This document shows, one piece after another, positions 60,801 through 64,000 of a DNA stretch of 64,000 nt. The translations under genes were made by a program, and so were the position numbers. Every line of letters begins with the position of its first letter. Positions within the stretch are counted from its first letter, which is position 1. The notes beneath the pieces are model-generated. The model searched no databases. It was given only the letters and a program-made list of their open reading frames with translations, and had not been told where the DNA came from. The stretch is from Maledivibacter halophilus (GTDB lineage Bacteria > Bacillota > Clostridia > Peptostreptococcales > Caminicellaceae), in contig NZ_FUZT01000001.1 of the NCBI RefSeq assembly GCF_900167445.1, forward strand, positions 93,094-157,093, read 5' to 3'.

Positions 60801-61385
60801 CTAGCTTGCCTGTTCTTTATAATAAAATTCTGTCTTACCAATTCTTTTAAAGCCTACCGATTTATAAAATTTGATGAGCCTTTGTTTTAATGATACCATT
60901 TGCTCATCCTTTGAGTTCATAATATATTTTACTTCCCCATTTATTTTTTCTAAAGGTCCAGGCATTAAATATATATAGGCAATAGGCTCAATGATATGTT
61001 TCCGCAAAAACTCTGGTAACTTATCAAATAGCTTTCTACCAACTCCTTTTTTTCTATGTTCTTTCTCAATAAACAGTTCAGTAATATAAAAAGCGTTGTC
61101 TTTAAGTTTTTTCTTTGAAAGAACCTGAATATAGAAGCTTTTCATTTCACTTTCCTTTTCACTATCAGCAAATTCAAGGATTTTTAATATTTCATCAGAT
61201 TCTAATTCATTGAAAATATTTTCTCCATTTAATAAAACACCCTTTATATAACCGATTTTTTCCTTTTCAGAAGTGATGTAGATTAGGACTTCTTTTGTAT
61301 AATTTGACAGTGTTAAAATTGGCTGTTTATCACTGTCACTATTATTACTGTCACTATCATCACTGTCTGACTCAATGGTCTCCAT
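60801..61385 (-). CDS. GNAT-family N-acetyltransferase with Ser-Asp N-terminus
   Basis: This 194-residue protein has a GNAT core: AFYITELFIEKEHRKKGVGRKLFDKL holds the acetyl-CoA-binding motif A (HRKKGVGRKL), and FYKSVGFKRIGKTEFY is the C-terminal motif B. The first ~22 residues are a Ser/Asp-rich repeat (SDSDDSDSNNSDSDK), an unusual acidic tail. I start at the ATG at 61385 on the minus strand, 8-9 bp after AGAGGTG; the GTG at 61394 is an alternative. It is convergent to the mannoside operon. Acceptor substrate unknown. Confidence 0.83.
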   Translation of the reverse strand: METIESDSDDSDSNNSDSDKQPILTLSNYTKEVLIYITSEKEKIGYIKGVLLNGENIFNELESDEILKILEFADSEKESEMKSFYIQVLSKKKLKDNAFYITELFIEKEHRKKGVGRKLFDKLPEFLRKHIIEPIAYIYLMPGPLEKINGEVKYIMNSKDEQMVSLKQRLIKFYKSVGFKRIGKTEFYYKEQAS

Positions 61386-61494
61386 CAATAACACCTCTAC
61401 TTTTTAATATTCATATTTATTGTACTTTTTTTTACAGAATAAGTCAATGCTGTTTAATTACAATATTTCAATTAAATGTCACCATCATCCACGG

Positions 61495-61523
61495 TTGACA
61501 ATGATTTACATTCATGGTATGTT
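61495..61523 (+). promoter_or_regulatory. Sigma-A promoter before the GreA-C-domain gene
   Basis: TTGACA (61495-61500) and TATGTT (61518-61523) are 17 bp apart; an alternative -10 (TATATA) lies five bases downstream. Transcription would start at about 61530, right at the base of a long hairpin. Confidence 0.72.
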
Positions 61524-61525
61524 AT

Positions 61526-61583
61526 ATATAGAAGCGTAGAGGCATTTCACATTTAAAATGTGAGGTGCCTTCTTCTATATTTA
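61526..61583 (+). promoter_or_regulatory. Long leader hairpin of the GreA-C-domain gene
   Basis: Nested pairings TATAGAAG/CTTCTATA, AGGCA/TGCCT and TCACATT/AATGTGA form an almost continuous stem with an AA/TTTAAA loop. It starts at the predicted transcript start and ends about 30 bp before the ribosome site, so it could stabilise the mRNA, attenuate it, or respond to a ligand or protein. Confidence 0.58.
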
Positions 61584-61625
61584 ATTAATTACCATTAAAT
61601 GTATAAATATGAAAGGAGAAAAGGT

Positions 61626-62063
61626 ATGTCAGTTAATGCAGAATCCCATACGGTAAGGCAGAGATGGTTAGACCACTTATCAGATATTGAAAGTGAAAAA
61701 GTTCAAGTGATAGATAAGTTTTTTTTCAATGAGACAACAGAAAAATATGAATTTAAATCATACATGAACAATTACATTGCACAAATTGAACATTATATTA
61801 ATGAATATGAAAATGACGCTCAAATAGATTCTTTTGTAATTATTGGTAGTATAGTAGAATTAGAAGATTTGGAAGATGGTGAAATTATAGAAATTCAAAT
61901 TGTATCACCTTTTGGAAATGATGCACATAACACAATGGACTGCGCTTCATATATGTCACCAATGGGTCGTGCACTTCTATTTAAAAAAATTGATGAAATT
62001 GTTTGTGTTGAAACTCCTGCAGGACAGTTTGAGTATAAAATCAACTCCATTAAGATGTTGTGA
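61626..62063 (+). CDS. GreA/GreB C-terminal-domain protein
   Basis: This 145-residue protein ends with the transcript-cleavage factor C-terminal domain (DGEIIEIQIVSPFGNDAH, then MSPMGRALLFKKIDEIVCVETPAG). The N-terminal half, VRQRWLDHLSDIESEKVQVIDKFF and on, is shorter and differs from the GreA coiled coil that carries the catalytic acidic tip. ATG 61626 follows GAAAGGAG by 7 bp. It may bind RNA polymerase near the secondary channel and compete with Gre factors or act as another kind of regulator. A sigma-A promoter and a strong leader hairpin precede it. Confidence 0.8.
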   Translation: MSVNAESHTVRQRWLDHLSDIESEKVQVIDKFFFNETTEKYEFKSYMNNYIAQIEHYINEYENDAQIDSFVIIGSIVELEDLEDGEIIEIQIVSPFGNDAHNTMDCASYMSPMGRALLFKKIDEIVCVETPAGQFEYKINSIKML

Positions 62064-62200
62064 TATATATGATTTATAGAAAATAATGGAAGCGTCTATA
62101 TTTTACTATGAAATTTACAATACTTTAGAGTTGCTTATTTTAGATAAATATTATTAAAAAAACAAGGGCAATGCCCCTTAAAAATATAGGAGGTTTTGTT

Positions 62201-62791
62201 ATGAACACAGCAACACTTGTTGTCACACCAAGGCATGAAAAAGGACGTAAGGTAAGAAAGCAGGGTTTTATTCCTGCTATTATTTATGGTCATGGTACTA
62301 AAAATACACCTATACAATTTCCAAAATCAAATTTTCAACGTGTCATAAATGAATTTGGACAAAGAGCCAAAATTAATCTAGTTATCAATGATGAAGAAAA
62401 ATCTGGTATTATTAAGGCTGTAGATAGACATCCAGTTACTTTGGAAGTACAGCATGTTGATATACAGGTTGTACAAAAAGATGAAACAGTTAACTGGGAA
62501 ATTCCAATCACCTTTTCTGGGCGTGAAAATCTTGAATCAAAGCGTTTAGTACTTCAAGTAGATTTAGCACAAATTGAAGTAAATGGCAGGGTAGATATTA
62601 TACCTGATTCAATTGTAGTAGATGTAAAGAATAAAGATATAAATGACACCATAACAATAGGAGATTTGAAACTTGATTCTAGAATTAAAACTATTAAAAC
62701 CCCCGATACGGTTTTAGCAATTGTAAAATCAAATTACAATACGGCTGCTGATACCATAATAGAAGATACAACCGAGGAAAGTGCTGTATAA
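62201..62791 (+). CDS. rplY: 50S ribosomal protein L25/general stress protein Ctc
   Basis: This 196-residue protein has an L25 domain (RKQGFIPAIIYGHGTKNTPI, then KSGIIKAVDRHPVTLEVQHVD) fused to a TL5/Ctc C-terminal domain (EIPITFSGRENLESKRLVLQ onward). The Ctc form binds 5S rRNA in the large ribosomal subunit. AGGAGG 7 bp before ATG 62201 decides the start; an in-frame ATG at 62171 precedes it without a site. It is alone in its unit, with a terminator between it and the convergent MFS gene. Confidence 0.92.
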   Translation: MNTATLVVTPRHEKGRKVRKQGFIPAIIYGHGTKNTPIQFPKSNFQRVINEFGQRAKINLVINDEEKSGIIKAVDRHPVTLEVQHVDIQVVQKDETVNWEIPITFSGRENLESKRLVLQVDLAQIEVNGRVDIIPDSIVVDVKNKDINDTITIGDLKLDSRIKTIKTPDTVLAIVKSNYNTAADTIIEDTTEESAV

Positions 62792-62811
62792 AGGACAATA
62801 AAGTTTCAATA

Positions 62812-62862
62812 AAAGTCATGAGATTTTAAGACTGAGTGCTTAAATTCCCATGACTTTTTGCT
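62812..62862 (+). terminator. Bidirectional terminator between L25 and the MFS gene
   Basis: AAAAGTCATG and CATGACTTTT pair around a ~27-base loop, flanked by T runs on the plus strand and by A-rich sequence upstream, so it may serve both convergent genes. Confidence 0.72.
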
Positions 62863-62863
62863 T

Positions 62864-64000
62864 TTAATACTTCTTCAATTTTTTACTAAATACAATTATT
62901 AAGTAGGATAGAATAAAAATTAAGGCTGCCATTATAAATGGCGTTTTAGGATATATGTCCAATAAAGCTCCTGCAAATAGAGACCCTCCCACCATCCCTA
63001 CTGAGTTGGCAGAATTTTGAAGTCCCATAATTTTGCCATGTTCATTCTTACTTAGGTTCGATACCATTGTTTGCAATAGCGGTCTAAACATAGAAATCAC
63101 AAATATAAATATTAGAAATATCATTATTGAAGGCAAAGATAATAAATTATCTATAGTGGCAAGAATTATTAGGGTTATACCTGTGGCCAATAAAATAATT
63201 TTAAGTGATTTTTTTTCTCCATATTTATTTGCTATTTTTGGTGTTAAATACACATTTGCTATCATACCAACAATACCAGTTAAGGCCATATAATAACCTA
63301 TCTGTAATGGGTTTAAGTTTAAATATTTCTTTAAGAAATAGTTTATGCCGTTAGAATAAGCTGTATAGGAAAAAGATGTTAGTAGAACTAGCAATAATAA
63401 TGTTCCTAGAGCAGTAGGTATATATTTTTTTAAATTATCCTTAACTTGAAATATAAAAGGTGTTGTATTATCCTTTGAATTATGATACTTAACATCACTA
63501 TCTGGCAGAAACAAATAGATTACTAAGGCTTGAATGAATAATCCGATTGATTGAAAAATAAAGGCTCTATGATAATCCTTAGCACCAATATAGCCACCGA
63601 TGAGATATCCTAATGATACAGCAAAGCCTCTTATGGCAGTATAATAAGCTATGGCTTTACTTCTGTTTCTACTGTTTGTTTCATCTACAATATAGGCTAT
63701 GGAGTTAGTAAATATAGATGAAGAAAATCCTCCACCTATAACTCTAAATAAAATTATCATATATGCTTTTGTAGAAAAACCAAATCCTATTTGAGCAAGG
63801 GCGTATCCTACCATTGGAAGATATAAGAATAGTTTTCTTGTTCTATATTTATCAGATAAACTACCCCAAATTGGCGACATAGTAAAGCTTGCCACAGACA
63901 TGGCAGCAAACATTAATCCATACATAAATCCAGACATATTAAGACTAACAACTAATTCTGGAGTAACAGGATGAGCCATATTTGATAAAATTGTTACCCA
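62864..64000 (-). CDS. MFS transporter (5' end beyond window)
   Basis: This major facilitator protein lies on the minus strand. About ten hydrophobic segments are visible, with the MFS motif A variant GSLSDKYRTRKLFLYLPMVG after the second helix and a GxxAD-like second-half motif (TPKIANKYGEKKSLKI). The frame is open past the first visible ATG (63979) to the window edge, with a plausible continuation of helix 1 (WVTILSNMAHPVTPELV), so the gene is cut by the window. The family includes drug and sugar exporters; the substrate is unknown. It converges on the L25 gene. Confidence 0.83.
   Translation of the reverse strand, partial: WVTILSNMAHPVTPELVVSLNMSGFMYGLMFAAMSVASFTMSPIWGSLSDKYRTRKLFLYLPMVGYALAQIGFGFSTKAYMIILFRVIGGGFSSSIFTNSIAYIVDETNSRNRSKAIAYYTAIRGFAVSLGYLIGGYIGAKDYHRAFIFQSIGLFIQALVIYLFLPDSDVKYHNSKDNTTPFIFQVKDNLKKYIPTALGTLLLLVLLTSFSYTAYSNGINYFLKKYLNLNPLQIGYYMALTGIVGMIANVYLTPKIANKYGEKKSLKIILLATGITLIILATIDNLLSLPSIMIFLIFIFVISMFRPLLQTMVSNLSKNEHGKIMGLQNSANSVGMVGGSLFAGALLDIYPKTPFIMAALIFILSYLIIVFSKKLKKY

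Overview
The window looks like a chromosome segment of a strictly anaerobic, low-GC, probably amino-acid- or acid-fermenting clostridial Firmicute. The base composition is strongly AT-rich. Gene starts carry strong AGGAGG-type ribosome sites, with ATG plus some TTG/GTG starts. Energy metabolism is of the ferredoxin/CoA type (2-oxoacid:ferredoxin oxidoreductase, ADP-forming acyl-CoA synthetase, 4-hydroxybutyryl-CoA dehydratase, Etf). No phage genes, integrases, transposases, tRNAs, rRNAs or CRISPR arrays were seen.

Layout. 1-6.9 kb: a 2-oxoacid:ferredoxin oxidoreductase operon (gamma subunit cut by the window edge, then delta, alpha, beta), a split ADP-forming acyl-CoA synthetase and an NhaC-family antiporter. 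Together these can oxidise a 2-oxoacid to acyl-CoA and recover ATP. 7-10.4 kb: a BlaI/M56 regulatory pair with a clear operator region, and a ferredoxin-like protein. 10.6-14.7 kb: a lipoprotein and a CheY-CheC-diguanylate cyclase operon, flanked by two related hairpins. 14.9-23.5 kb: a complete Wadjet-type defence operon in the order jetD-jetA-jetB-jetC, followed by an EcsC-family gene.

23.6-52.7 kb is the most interesting part: a large catabolic region that reads as one sigma-54 regulon. A PAS-AAA-Fis enhancer-binding protein (25.9 kb) sits among six sigma-54 -24/-12 promoters. Five of these are preceded by a tandem pair of GATG-N8-CAT sites whose starts lie 20 or 21 bp apart, and each pair follows a terminator-like hairpin. 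The promoters drive (1) a 2-hydroxyacid dehydrogenase and an IolB-like isomerase, (2) a UroD-family protein and two SnoaL-like proteins, (3) a creatininase-family amidohydrolase, (4) two M19 dipeptidase-like proteins, a sodium:solute symporter and a double SnoaL protein, (5) a 10.6 kb operon with 4-hydroxybutyryl-CoA dehydratase, NifU-like and Cys-rich proteins, crotonase, CoA-transferase, acyl-CoA dehydrogenase, EtfBA, 3-hydroxyacyl-CoA dehydrogenase, Zn alcohol dehydrogenase and HpaI-type aldolase, and (6) a TRAP transporter. A reasonable inference is that an imported substrate is cleaved by the aldolase to pyruvate and succinate semialdehyde, reduced to 4-hydroxybutyrate, activated to the CoA ester, and dehydrated to crotonyl-CoA for fermentation. 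The substrate cannot be named from sequence.

52.8-60.7 kb: a mannoside utilisation cluster (mannose-6-phosphate isomerase, PRD/EII-domain activator, fructose-type PTS EIIA/B/C, GH38 alpha-mannosidase). 60.8-64 kb: a GNAT acetyltransferase, a GreA-C-domain protein behind a long leader hairpin, ribosomal protein L25/Ctc and an MFS transporter cut by the window end.

Non-coding structure is unusually rich. There is a 120-bp repeat with imperfect inverted ends (two full copies and one divergent copy), a repeated structured hairpin with compensatory changes, a family of covarying terminators upstream of the sigma-54 activator sites, and a decayed SnoaL-like gene. All calls rest on reading the sequence; no database search was run.
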